Notes: a model not told the origin generated them from the letters alone. A DNA stretch of 32,459 nucleotides from Syntrophaceae bacterium UBA6252 (GCA_002441265.1 DJVQ01000034.1:1544-34002); one strand, 5' to 3'. Shown: positions 26,043-32,459, counted from the first letter of the stretch. A program made the numbers and translations.

Positions 26043-26287
26043 GGACCCCGAAACCGGCACGCCGGCAACCCGGCGGACGGCAACGGTGCAAACGCCATCG
26101 GAACAAGCGTTCTGATCGTTTTCCCCGGAGCGTTCTTTTTTACTTGCAAAATTATTTCAGACAGTTCATTGTTTTACGAATTCCATACAGTCTGGAAGGT
26201 CCCCCATTACCGGATCGCGATCGGAACTTTATTTCCGTTCGTTACCCCGGGAAAGGGGGAAGCCTCGAAACCACAGGGTTTTCAGAC

Positions 26288-26303
26288 TGGCACATTCCAT
26301 GCA
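26288..26303 (+). promoter_or_regulatory. Sigma-54 (-24/-12) promoter for the small lipoprotein
   Basis: TGGCACATTCCATGCA matches the RpoN consensus TGGCACGN4TTGCW in the invariant -24 GG and -12 GC with exact spacing. The two mismatches are outside those invariant bases (G to A at position 7, T to A at position 12). Transcription should start near 26314, giving a ~100-nt leader before the ATG at 26413. Confidence 0.7.
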
Positions 26304-26351
26304 GAAAACCCCAGCGACAAGAGATTCAGGAGTTCCTTGACAGGTAAGAAA

Positions 26352-26370
26352 AGGCGAATCTCATTCGCCT
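26352..26370 (+). other. Leader hairpin before the small lipoprotein
   Basis: AGGCGAAT and ATTCGCCT form a perfect 8-bp stem with a 3-base loop, ~40 nt before the start codon and inside the predicted sigma-54 transcript. It lacks a T-run, so it is more likely an RNA stability or control element, or an operator, than a terminator. Confidence 0.5.
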
Positions 26371-26412
26371 GCCACATGAAGCGTGGTAAAATCGAACACC
26401 GGAGGAGAAAAC

Positions 26413-26640
26413 ATGAAGAAGTTTTTTGCAACCATTCTTGCCATTTTGCTGCTCTTCTCGTTCACGCTGACCGTCGGGTGTCAGAAGACGGAACCGCAGC
26501 CCGCTGCGGCGCCGCCGGCTGCCGCTCCTGCGGAACCGGAGAAGAAGGCTGAGGAAGCCAAGCCCGCCGAGGGCGCGGCCCCCGCGGCGCCGGCACAGGC
26601 CGCTCCCGCCGCTCCCGCCGCCTCGTCCGAAAGCAAGTAA
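26413..26640 (+). CDS. Small Ala/Pro-rich lipoprotein
   Basis: A 75-residue protein beginning MKKFFATILAILLLFSF, followed by LTVGC, so a signal peptidase II lipobox places lipidated Cys23 at the mature N-terminus. The remaining ~50 residues are nearly all Ala, Pro, Glu and Lys, low-complexity and probably extended. The ribosome-binding site GGAGGAG is strong; the open frame upstream to 26383 is not needed. No family is recognised beyond general resemblance to short, flexible envelope lipoproteins. It is preceded by a sigma-54-type promoter and followed by a strong terminator that it shares with the convergent pal gene. Confidence 0.75.
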   Translation: MKKFFATILAILLLFSFTLTVGCQKTEPQPAAAPPAAAPAEPEKKAEEAKPAEGAAPAAPAQAAPAAPAASSESK

Positions 26641-26653
26641 GGGTGAGGAAAAC

Positions 26654-26694
26654 AAAAAAAACGCCGTGAAATTGAATTTCACGGCGTTTTTCTT
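26654..26694. terminator. Bidirectional rho-independent terminator
   Basis: AAAACGCCGTGAAATT and its complement form a stem of about 15 bp around GA, with A-run and T-run on either side. It stops both the small lipoprotein transcript on the plus strand and the pal transcript on the minus strand. Confidence 0.92.
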
Positions 26695-26719
26695 TTCCGG
26701 CGCGGCCGGACCGTCCGGA

Positions 26720-27262
26720 CTATTTCGACTGAACCTTGAATTCGTCTCTCCGGTTTTTCGCCCAGGCCGCTTCATCATGACCGGGGTCGACCGGTTTCTC
26801 TTCCCCGTAACTCACCGTCGAGATCCTTCCGGCGTCGATTCCGAGATCGACGAGGAACTGCTTGGCTCCGTTGGCCCTTCTCTCGCCGAGGGCGAGGTTG
26901 TATTCCACGGTGCCGCGCTCATCGCAATTCCCCTCGATGAGAACGGAGGCGGCAGGGTTCGCCTTGAGCCATTCCGCCTTTTTCTGGAGCGCTTCCCGGG
27001 CCTCCGGTTTCAAGTCCGCCCGGTCGAAGTCGAAATAGATCTTCTCCGACTCGAAAATTTCGATCTCCGACGGACCTGAGGGCGCGGGGGCCGCTTCCGC
27101 TTCCGGAACGGGCGCGGGCTCCGGAGCCGCCACCGCGACCGGTGCGGCCTCGGCGGGCTTTTCCCCTGTCACTATGGCCTTCTTGGGACAGCAGCCAGAG
27201 GCAAGACCAACCATGACGGACAACACGATGATGCTCAAACCCCAAAAAACACGTCGAATCAC
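26720..27262 (-). CDS. pal: Pal, peptidoglycan-associated lipoprotein
   Basis: A 180-residue outer-membrane lipoprotein that binds peptidoglycan. The signal peptide LSIIVLSVMVGLASGC ends in a good lipobox (LASGC). An Ala/Pro-rich linker follows, then a C-terminal OmpA-like domain with IYFDFDRADLKPEA, IEGNCDERGTVEYNLALGERRA and VSYGEEKP. The Asp and Arg that contact diaminopimelate are present in the usual NLALGERRA region. The start is a GTG at 27262 with GGGGGTGA upstream; the open frame beyond it to 27427 is leader sequence. No tolB or tolQRA genes are adjacent, so it is separate from a classic tol-pal cluster here. Confidence 0.92.
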   Translation of the reverse strand: MIRRVFWGLSIIVLSVMVGLASGCCPKKAIVTGEKPAEAAPVAVAAPEPAPVPEAEAAPAPSGPSEIEIFESEKIYFDFDRADLKPEAREALQKKAEWLKANPAASVLIEGNCDERGTVEYNLALGERRANGAKQFLVDLGIDAGRISTVSYGEEKPVDPGHDEAAWAKNRRDEFKVQSK

Positions 27263-27398
27263 TTTTTCACCCCCAAAGGCTTTTCTTGACCATAAAACGG
27301 ACCCATCCTCCCGAAAGGCGGGAAGACGGCCCGACACCATCGGGCCACTGGAAAGAAGCGGTGCAGGCGATTCAACCGCCCCTTGTCTCTTTCGTCGA
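27263..27398 (-). other. Structured 5' leader of pal with three adjacent hairpins
   Basis: In transcript order the leader holds GAAAGA/TCTTTC enclosing GCGG/CCGC (27393-27351), GGCCCGA/TCGGGCC with a 5-base loop (27346-27328) and TCCCG/CGGGA (27323-27309). Only 4 nt separate each hairpin from the next. No T-run follows. I do not recognise a known riboswitch class. Confidence 0.55.
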
Positions 27399-27404
27399 TG
27401 AAAC

Positions 27405-27413
27405 CTTATACCA
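27405..27413 (-). promoter_or_regulatory. Candidate extended -10 promoter of pal
   Basis: On the minus strand TGGTATAAG gives a TATAAG -10 with an upstream TG extension. No good -35 is seen. The start would be near 27398, giving the ~135-nt structured leader. Confidence 0.4.
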
Positions 27414-27518
27414 CATCGAGACCGCATGGGGAGAAAAATATCTCATTGTCCGGCTTTTCTTTTTTTCTCCCGCGGGCACGGCACGGCGTCGCCCCGCCGA
27501 CCGCTTTTTTTCCGTTTT

Positions 27519-27788
27519 TCACAAATTCGTCATCTTTTCAAGCGTAAAGGATTCCACGCGGATCGTCATGTTGCCGGCGTCATCCAGGCGGACCGCGCCC
27601 GTCGCTTCGACCATGGACCGGACGTGCCTCGGGAGCGACGCGCCGGCGCCGCTCCGGTCGACATGGTACCGCTTCTCCTCCCGGGTGTCGATCGCCACAT
27701 CCACGACCTCCCCCCCCTCGTTCCAGGAAAAGGGGACGACGATTCCCCGGATGGTCTGTCTTTCTCCTTTTTCGGGATCGCGATCCAT
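27519..27788 (-). CDS. Conserved-looking small hypothetical protein, sigma-54 promoted
   Basis: An 89-residue soluble protein of unknown function. The sequence alternates short strands and turns (TIRGIVVPFSWNEGGEVVDVAIDT, split at the Gly pair, then EKRYHVDRSG and NMTIRVESFTLEK), consistent with a small beta-barrel, OB-like fold. That fold is inference. No signal peptide or Cys. The ATG at 27788 has GGGAAAGG upstream; the frame is open to 27953, but codons there would lie in the promoter region. A sigma-54-type promoter is 43 nt upstream, and the enhancer-binding protein gene ends ~250 nt further upstream on the same strand. No family is named. Confidence 0.65.
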   Translation of the reverse strand: MDRDPEKGERQTIRGIVVPFSWNEGGEVVDVAIDTREEKRYHVDRSGAGASLPRHVRSMVEATGAVRLDDAGNMTIRVESFTLEKMTNL

Positions 27789-27830
27789 ATCGGCCTTTCC
27801 CGGCGACGGGCGTTCCTTTTCCCCCTTCTT

Positions 27831-27846
27831 AGCATACCCCGTGCCA
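27831..27846 (-). promoter_or_regulatory. Sigma-54 (-24/-12) promoter for the 89-residue protein
   Basis: On the minus strand TGGCACGGGGTATGCT carries the invariant GG and GC with exact spacing and differs from the RpoN consensus essentially at one base (T to A before TGC). Transcription would start near 27820, 30-odd nt before the ATG at 27788. Confidence 0.75.
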
Positions 27847-27884
27847 GCGGTTAACCCATTAAGATCACGACGGATTGTGCATGA

Positions 27885-27925
27885 ATCGGGAAAAAGGCAG
27901 AATTCCATTTCCGGTTTTTCCCGAT
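27885..27925. promoter_or_regulatory. 11-bp inverted repeat, candidate upstream activator site
   Basis: ATCGGGAAAAA at 27885-27895 and its exact complement TTTTTCCCGAT at 27915-27925 are spaced so that the half-sites repeat every 30 bp, about three helical turns. The centre lies ~60 bp upstream of the -24 box of the sigma-54 promoter, a typical place for an enhancer-binding protein. It could alternatively form an RNA hairpin. Confidence 0.55.
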
Positions 27926-28012
27926 CAGCCTTCCGCCTTTGGTGAGCAACCATTTGAAATGCATGTTAAAATTATTGAAAAGGAAAGGAGGGATTTTTCC
28001 GTTTTTCGTCCG

Positions 28013-28042
28013 GAAAAAGGGAACCGTCGTTCCGATTTTTTT
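28013..28042 (-). terminator. Terminator after the enhancer-binding protein gene
   Basis: GGAAC/GTTCC forms a short stem (28033-28020) followed on the minus strand by C and a five-base T-run. The stem is weak at 5 bp, and a T-run also follows it on the plus strand. Confidence 0.45.
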
Positions 28043-29451
28043 CAGAATCCCGATTTCTTGTAGGTTTCCTTTCGGAGCCCGTAGCGCATCATCAGTTTGT
28101 GGAGCTGGCGGGTGGTGATACCCGCCGCTTCGGCGGTTTCCCGGATCCGTCCCTCGTGCCGGGCAAGGGTCTTTTCCAGATATTTGCGCACCGCCTCGCT
28201 TTTCACCTCGCCGAGGGTTCTCCCGTTGTCGGGGGGTTCGGCGCCTTCGTGCCGTCCCTTCTGAAACAGCTCCCCGGGAAAGCTGGCCGGGGTCAGCACG
28301 GACGACTTCTCGATGACGTAGGCCCGCTCCATGAGGTTCTTCATTTCCCGGATGTTTCCCGGCCAGGGGTAACGGGCGAAGGCTTCGAGGACCCTGGGAT
28401 CGATGTCCCGGATCTCCTTGGCGTTCATCCGGTTCAATTCCCTCAGGAAGGAATCGGCGAGAAAGGGAATGTCCTCCCTCCGTTCCCTGAGGGGCGGCAC
28501 CTCGACGGGAAAGACGCTCAGGCGATAGTACAGATCGTTCCGGAAATCTCCCCGCCCGACCATTTCCTCCAGGTTCGAATTGGTGGCGGCGATCACCCGG
28601 ACGTCCACGGGCAGTTCCGCCTCCCCCCCCACTCTCTGGATGTTCTGCTCCTGGAGGACCTGCAAAAGCCGGATCTGGGCGGCATGGGTGAGGGTCCCGA
28701 TCTCGTCGAGAAAGATGGTCCCCTTGTGGGCGATTTCGAACTTCCCGAGCTTCCTCCGGTCCGCCCCGGTGAACGCCCCTTTTTCGTGGCCGAAAAGCTC
28801 GCTTTCCAGGAGGGTGTCCTGGATGGCGCCGCAATGGACGTGTATGAGCTGGGCCTTCGCCCTGTTGCTGCAGCGGTGAATGAGTTTCGCCAGGGTGCCC
28901 TTCCCCGTCCCCGTTTCCCCCGTCAGCAGGACGGTGGTTTTCATGGACGCGACGGCCTTCACCTTGTCGAAGACTTCCCGCATCACCGGGCTCGACGTGT
29001 TTGCGATTTCCAGGGAATCGCTCTGCCAGAGTTTCTCGCGGAGATAATTCAGCTCCGATTTCATGAGGACGGTCTTGTAAACCGTCTCGGTCACGTGACG
29101 CAGTTCCTCCCTGCTGATGGGGAAGGTCACGTAATTGCCGGCGCCCGCCTTGACGGCCATGACGGCGTCCCGGATCCTTTCCTGCGACGCCATGACGATG
29201 ATCTGGACCGTGGGATACACCTGCCAGAGGACGGACAGGGAGAGCCGGTAATCGGCGGCGTCCGCCGTGGGCGGCTGAAGGCGCCGGAGGAGCGTCACGT
29301 CGATGAAAAGAAACTCGCACCGCTTTCGCCTGAAGAGTTCGAGGCATTCCTCGGGCCCGCGGGCCACGTCGATCCGGTACTCATGATGAAACGAATCCCG
29401 TATGGTGTCCACGGCCGACGGATTTTCCGATGCGACAAGAATGGATTTCAT
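28042..29451 (-). CDS. Sigma-54 enhancer-binding protein with degenerate receiver domain
   Basis: A 469-residue NtrC-family activator. Residues 1-125 look like a response-regulator receiver: the phospho-accepting Asp51 is present (FLFIDV), but the acidic pair near the N-terminus is reduced to Glu9 (LVASENP) and the conserved Lys is Phe (VTFPI). Phosphorylation is therefore doubtful. Residues ~145-385 are the AAA+ domain: Walker A GETGTGKG (178-185), the sigma-54 contact loop GAFTGA (225-230), Walker B IFLDEIG and YYRLSVFPVEVPPLRER. The C-terminus has a Fis-like helix-turn-helix (GRIRETAEAAGITTRQLHKL). Two sigma-54 promoters lie within 3.2 kb. A promoter is seen at 29477-29505. The neighbouring histidine kinase is not its immediate partner. 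Confidence 0.93.
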   Translation of the reverse strand: MKSILVASENPSAVDTIRDSFHHEYRIDVARGPEECLELFRRKRCEFLFIDVTLLRRLQPPTADAADYRLSLSVLWQVYPTVQIIVMASQERIRDAVMAVKAGAGNYVTFPISREELRHVTETVYKTVLMKSELNYLREKLWQSDSLEIANTSSPVMREVFDKVKAVASMKTTVLLTGETGTGKGTLAKLIHRCSNRAKAQLIHVHCGAIQDTLLESELFGHEKGAFTGADRRKLGKFEIAHKGTIFLDEIGTLTHAAQIRLLQVLQEQNIQRVGGEAELPVDVRVIAATNSNLEEMVGRGDFRNDLYYRLSVFPVEVPPLRERREDIPFLADSFLRELNRMNAKEIRDIDPRVLEAFARYPWPGNIREMKNLMERAYVIEKSSVLTPASFPGELFQKGRHEGAEPPDNGRTLGEVKSEAVRKYLEKTLARHEGRIRETAEAAGITTRQLHKLMMRYGLRKETYKKSGF

Positions 29452-29476
29452 ATGTTGCCGTCCACCTCGACCGGTC

Positions 29477-29505
29477 CTTTTAGTCCCACATCGCTCTTTT
29501 TACAA
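29477..29505 (-). promoter_or_regulatory. Sigma-70-type promoter for the enhancer-binding protein
   Basis: On the minus strand TTGTAA (29505-29500) and TAAAAG (29482-29477) are spaced by 17 bp, in the 77-nt gap between the RelA-like gene and the enhancer-binding protein gene. The predicted start is near 29470. Confidence 0.45.
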
Positions 29506-29528
29506 GGATTTTCTCTCGGAGTGTTCTC

Positions 29529-30728
29529 TCAGGCAAGGATGCCCGCCACGGGGATCCGAAACAGCTTTTTGATCACCTCGTCAAAATAATCGGGAAGATA
29601 ACGGTTCCAGAGCCTGATGGGCAGTTCCCTGATTTCTCTTTGCCGCGAATAAGGGAAGAGGAAGAGATACTCCATCAGATATTCCACGTTGGCCGCGAGC
29701 GGCCCCCGGTACTGGCGGCTCATCCGCTGTTCCAGGATCCGGTCCTCGTGCATGGATCTGCCGATCTCGCTTTCCAGGGTTTCCTGGTAGGTCGAAACGA
29801 TGATCTCGATGTGGACGCTTCGCTCCCCCGTCACGATGAATTCCCGGAATTCGTCGTTCACCTTCCCGCCGTTCCAGCCCCGGGCCGACAGGAAACGAAG
29901 CACGTCGTTCCCGAGGGGTATTCCGGCGATTTCCTTCTTCGGGGGGGTGTACCGGACGATGAAGTTGGTGGCGTTGTAGCGCCCCTTGTGTTTCTCCTCC
30001 TCCACGATGTCGAAACGCTCCCCGGCGGTCAGGACTTCCTTCAGCCTCTCCTGGTCGCCCGATTCCATGATGATTTTCACCCCCGCCACGTCGTTGATGA
30101 CCGGGGCCCCCATGCCGACGAGGGGTTTGCGGTTTTTCAGGTCCTCCAGGATCCGGTTTTCCGCCCGGAGGAACTCGGCCTGCATGTCTTCCGGGGAGGT
30201 GACGAGGTGCGACCGGGGAATGCCCAGGTATCGGGCCCGTTCCTCCGCGAGAAGCGCCGCCTGTTCCCGGATGTTCCGGAAAATCTGGTCGACGATCCTT
30301 CTCGCCCCCTTTTCCGCCAGCCGCCGGACCCGCTTGATCCGGGAAGATGCCAGGTATCTCGGCCCTCCCTCTTCCTCGCGGAAGTACAGGGTCCCGTGGA
30401 AGGGGGTCTCCCGGTAGAACCTTCCCGGATTGTCCCGATAATCGCGCACCAATTCATCGATCCTGGCGTTCCGGTAAGGGGGATGGGCGATCAGGGCATC
30501 CTTCAGATCCCCCTTCAGGCTGACCGGCCGGCTTGCCAGACCTTTCCCGTAGAGGGCTTCGAGGATCTCCCGGGAAAACCGGTCGAGATACCGGGACACA
30601 TAGGCGTTGTTGAAGTGGACCAGGCGGGTTACCGAATCCCCGTCCGCGGGCCGGAGTTCGTTGAACATCCACCGGCGGATGATGTCGCACAGCAGCGATC
30701 TGTGGATGTAACTGTTGATGGTGATCAT
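29529..30728 (-). CDS. RelA/SpoT-like nucleotidyltransferase-fold protein (putative)
   Basis: A 399-residue soluble protein with no annotated family that I recall exactly. The central part resembles the (p)ppGpp synthetase fold: INDVAGVKII keeps the metal-binding Asp213 and Gly of the DxxGxR motif (Arg is Lys), HKGRYNATNFIVRY sits where GYxSxH is expected, and SVHIEIIV holds a Glu like that of the ExQ motif. A possible equivalent of RxKxxxSxxxK is RIKRVRRLAEK at residues 130-140, with Ser replaced, but ~70 residues separate it from the Asp, far more than usual. No HD hydrolase domain is seen. The ATG at 30728 overlaps the stop of the GNAT gene (ATGA). Activity as an alarmone synthetase is unproven. 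Confidence 0.55.
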   Translation of the reverse strand: MITINSYIHRSLLCDIIRRWMFNELRPADGDSVTRLVHFNNAYVSRYLDRFSREILEALYGKGLASRPVSLKGDLKDALIAHPPYRNARIDELVRDYRDNPGRFYRETPFHGTLYFREEEGGPRYLASSRIKRVRRLAEKGARRIVDQIFRNIREQAALLAEERARYLGIPRSHLVTSPEDMQAEFLRAENRILEDLKNRKPLVGMGAPVINDVAGVKIIMESGDQERLKEVLTAGERFDIVEEEKHKGRYNATNFIVRYTPPKKEIAGIPLGNDVLRFLSARGWNGGKVNDEFREFIVTGERSVHIEIIVSTYQETLESEIGRSMHEDRILEQRMSRQYRGPLAANVEYLMEYLFLFPYSRQREIRELPIRLWNRYLPDYFDEVIKKLFRIPVAGILA

Positions 30729-31288
30729 ACCGGGGCACCTTCCGTTTCGGTTGCGGGCATCGATCGTTCATCTCCCGGGTACAGCGGGAGGTCGTAACGC
30801 TGTTCCCTGAGGGGCCTGCCCCACTGAAAAACCTCCTTTTCCGCGGTCAGGCGGAAGCCGGCGTCGCGGTAGATCCGGGCCGCCATGGGAAGGATATGGA
30901 CGGTCCACAGAAAAATGGACCGGTATCCCGTTTCCCTTGCGAACCGGACCGCTTCCTCCACGAGGCGGCGCCCGATGCCCATGCCCCTGGCGGCGGGGTC
31001 CAGGAGCAGCCAGCGAAGCTGTGCTTCCTCCCGGGAATGCTCCGCAACGGCCGCCGATCCCAGGAAGGAATCCTTTTGTTCGACGATCCAGATCCGCTGC
31101 CGGTCTCCACGGTTTCCGGCAAAAACCGACAGGGGACCCGCCACGTAGATTTCTATGGAAACGTCGAATCCGCACTCCTTCGAATACAGCACCCCGTGCT
31201 GGCGGATGATGGACCCGAGATCGCCCGGCCTGAGGTCGTTTCGCACGGTGACGGTCGACCCGTCTTCGCAGGCAAACGCCATGGACAT
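30725..31288 (-). CDS. GNAT family N-acetyltransferase
   Basis: A 187-residue acetyl-CoA-dependent acetyltransferase of the GNAT fold. The pattern RPGDLGSIIRQHGVLYSKECGFD, then QLRWLLLDPAARGMGIGRRLVEEAV (acetyl-CoA pyrophosphate loop RGMGIGRRL) and AARIYRDAGF, resembles the GNAT domain of MarR-GNAT proteins, but without a helix-turn-helix. The substrate is unknown. The start is uncertain: ATG at 31288 is used, ATG at 31282 is equally possible, and the frame is open to 31459 across the kinase gene's end. It overlaps the RelA-like gene by 4 nt, so the two are made together, and it lies 53 nt downstream of the histidine kinase gene. Confidence 0.85.
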   Translation of the reverse strand: MSMAFACEDGSTVTVRNDLRPGDLGSIIRQHGVLYSKECGFDVSIEIYVAGPLSVFAGNRGDRQRIWIVEQKDSFLGSAAVAEHSREEAQLRWLLLDPAARGMGIGRRLVEEAVRFARETGYRSIFLWTVHILPMAARIYRDAGFRLTAEKEVFQWGRPLREQRYDLPLYPGDERSMPATETEGAPV

Positions 31289-31341
31289 CGAACAGCGCCC
31301 CGAAATCCCCCCGCCCGGCGGTACGGGTTTTTTCTTCCCGT

Positions 31342-32459
31342 TCAAGAGATCCCCTGTCGGGAACCGTACTGCGAAGGGACCGGCACCCCCTCCAGCACCT
31401 CCCGGATCGTCCGGGCGAGGTCGGCCAGCATGATCGGCTTCTGCAGGAAAGCGCGGCATCCTCCCTCCATGATCCTGCCGACCTGTCCGTTCCTGCTGTA
31501 CCCGCTGGACAGGATGACCTTCACGTCCCCGTCGATTTCCTTCAGCCTTTCGAACGTTTCCTCGCCGCTCATGCCGGGCATGACCATGTCCAGAATGACG
31601 AGGGCGATCCCGTCTCTTCCGGCTTCGTAGATACCGATCGCCTCCGTTCCCGACCGGGCGGCCAGGACCCGGTATCCCAGGCTTTCGAGCATTTCCTTCG
31701 TCACGGTGACGACCATTTCCTCGTCATCCACGACCAGGAGGGTTTCCGTCCCGCGGAGCGGCACCTCGGAAACCCTGGTGGTCTTGAGAACTTCCTTCTG
31801 AGAGGCGGGAAGGTAGAAATGGAAGGTCGCTCCGTGTCCCTTCTCGCTGTATACGTTGACGATGCCGTTGTGATTCCGGATGATTCCGTAGACAATGGAC
31901 AGGCCGAGCCCGGTCCCGCGGCCGACCTCCCGGGTGGTGAAAAAGGGCTCGAAGAGCCGTTCCTTCGTCTTTTCGTCCATTCCCACTCCCGTGTCGGTCA
32001 CGGAAATCCTCACGTACTTGCCGGGGGCGATGCGGTACGGCTCGACGTACCTCTCGTCGAGAACCGCGTTGGCCGTTTCCAGATACAGGTCCCCGCCGGC
32101 CGGCATGGCCTGCCACGCGTTCACGAAGAGATTCATCAGGACCTGCTCGATCTGTCCCCGATCGGCTTCCACGGTCCACAGATCCTCTTCGTATTTCTTG
32201 TGAATGGTGATGTCCTTCTTCGCCCGGCCGAACAGGGTGGTGGTCTTTTCCACGATCTCATTGAGATCGGCGGGCTTGAAATCCTGCGACCCTCCCCGGG
32301 CGAATCCGAGCAGTTGCCGGGTCAGATGAGACCCGCTCTGCACCAGGGCCTCGATCCCCTTCACACGGTCGGACCGGGGCTGGTCCATCCCGTCTTCCAT
32401 GGACATCAGGGAGGCATGTCCGAGAATGCCCATGAGGATATTGTTGAAGTCATGGGCGA
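31342..32459 (-). CDS. Hybrid sensor histidine kinase (3' part, cut by window edge)
   Basis: The last ~372 residues of a two-component kinase. At the window edge the H-box AHDFNNILMGILGHA is seen, carrying the phospho-accepting His. The ATPase domain follows, with N-box EQVLMNLFVNAWQAMP, G1 DTGVGMDEK, F-box LFEPFFTT and G2 GRGTGLGLSIV. A C-terminal receiver domain has the acidic pair DDEE, the phospho-accepting Asp in VILDMVMPGMSG and the Lys in LQKPI, so it looks functional. The N-terminal sensor part lies outside the window; these kinases usually carry PAS domains there. The internal ATG at 32433 is not the start, because the frame and H-box continue past it. The GNAT and RelA-like genes follow closely on the same strand. 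Confidence 0.94.
   Translation of the reverse strand, partial: AHDFNNILMGILGHASLMSMEDGMDQPRSDRVKGIEALVQSGSHLTRQLLGFARGGSQDFKPADLNEIVEKTTTLFGRAKKDITIHKKYEEDLWTVEADRGQIEQVLMNLFVNAWQAMPAGGDLYLETANAVLDERYVEPYRIAPGKYVRISVTDTGVGMDEKTKERLFEPFFTTREVGRGTGLGLSIVYGIIRNHNGIVNVYSEKGHGATFHFYLPASQKEVLKTTRVSEVPLRGTETLLVVDDEEMVVTVTKEMLESLGYRVLAARSGTEAIGIYEAGRDGIALVILDMVMPGMSGEETFERLKEIDGDVKVILSSGYSRNGQVGRIMEGGCRAFLQKPIMLADLARTIREVLEGVPVPSQYGSRQGIS

Larger units (their letters stand above)
26043..26412. other. 370-nt intergenic region upstream of the small lipoprotein gene
   Basis: No gene is seen here. It holds an AT-rich stretch at about 26135-26190, a palindrome GATCGCGATC at 26213-26222, an inverted repeat CGGAA/TTCCG at 26222-26237, a sigma-54-type promoter at 26288-26303 and a hairpin at 26352-26370. 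The two repeats lie ~50-75 nt upstream of the promoter, where an activator could bind. Confidence 0.6.

Noticed and set aside
27484..27511. Hairpin CGGCG/CGCCG followed by a T-run on the plus strand
   Set aside because: No plus-strand gene ends nearby, and on the minus strand the stem is followed by A, not T, so it is not a terminator for the 89-residue protein gene.
1..32459. CRISPR arrays, tRNA or rRNA genes, insertion sequences, prophage or defence islands
   Set aside because: I saw no regularly spaced repeats, cloverleaf-like or rRNA sequence, transposase or phage structural genes. Only the short palindromic repeats reported above were found.

Overview
The window reads as GC-rich chromosomal DNA of a Gram-negative, anaerobe-like bacterium. 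My best guess is Desulfobacterota (former Deltaproteobacteria), perhaps a Syntrophia-like lineage. The guess rests on gene content: sigma-54 signalling, UPF0280, beta-carbonic anhydrase, a Pal lipoprotein, paired membrane GTPases and B12-binding radical SAM enzymes. It also rests on a dispersed palindromic repeat beginning CGGCTTCGT. I could not check it by a database search. No rRNA, tRNA, CRISPR array or insertion sequence was seen.

Layout. 1-6610 (minus): the 5' part of ftsH, tilS, a HAD phosphatase, a secreted lytic transglycosylase and a regulator joining a MerR-type helix-turn-helix, a PAS-like region and a cyclase-like domain. Upstream of the regulator lie four related palindromes, one of them on its -10 box. 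6911-7690 (minus): a membrane-anchored beta-carbonic anhydrase. 7892-9984 (plus): an RlmI-like rRNA methyltransferase and a DMT-family transporter. 10126-21939 (minus): a long co-directional run made of two tandem dynamin-like GTPases, an SCP2-domain protein, dtd, a DUF1285 protein, guaB, dnaE, a UPF0280 protein and a class I/II aminotransferase. Two copies of the palindromic repeat bracket the aminotransferase. 22068-23450 (plus): a B12-binding radical SAM protein. 23457-23876 (minus): a YjbQ-family protein. 24060-26042 (plus): a fusion of an unrecognised domain, a Ser/Thr kinase and an FCP1-like phosphatase domain.

26043-29451 looks like a small sigma-54 neighbourhood. A GAFTGA-type enhancer-binding protein with a degenerate receiver sits beside two well-matched sigma-54 (-24/-12) promoters. 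One drives an 89-residue hypothetical protein and the other a 75-residue Ala/Pro-rich lipoprotein. The pal gene lies between them, with a leader containing three adjacent hairpins. 29529-31288 (minus) holds an unusual RelA/SpoT-like protein translationally coupled to a GNAT acetyltransferase. The right edge cuts through a hybrid histidine kinase.

Most conserved genes serve housekeeping roles: protein quality control, tRNA modification and proofreading, replication, GMP synthesis and envelope structure. The less ordinary parts are the MerR-PAS-cyclase regulator coupled to a murein-cleaving enzyme, the kinase-phosphatase fusion, the GTPase pair, the RelA-like/GNAT pair and the sigma-54 lipoprotein neighbourhood. 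Several of these point to envelope- or stress-linked signalling, but that link is inferred from context only.
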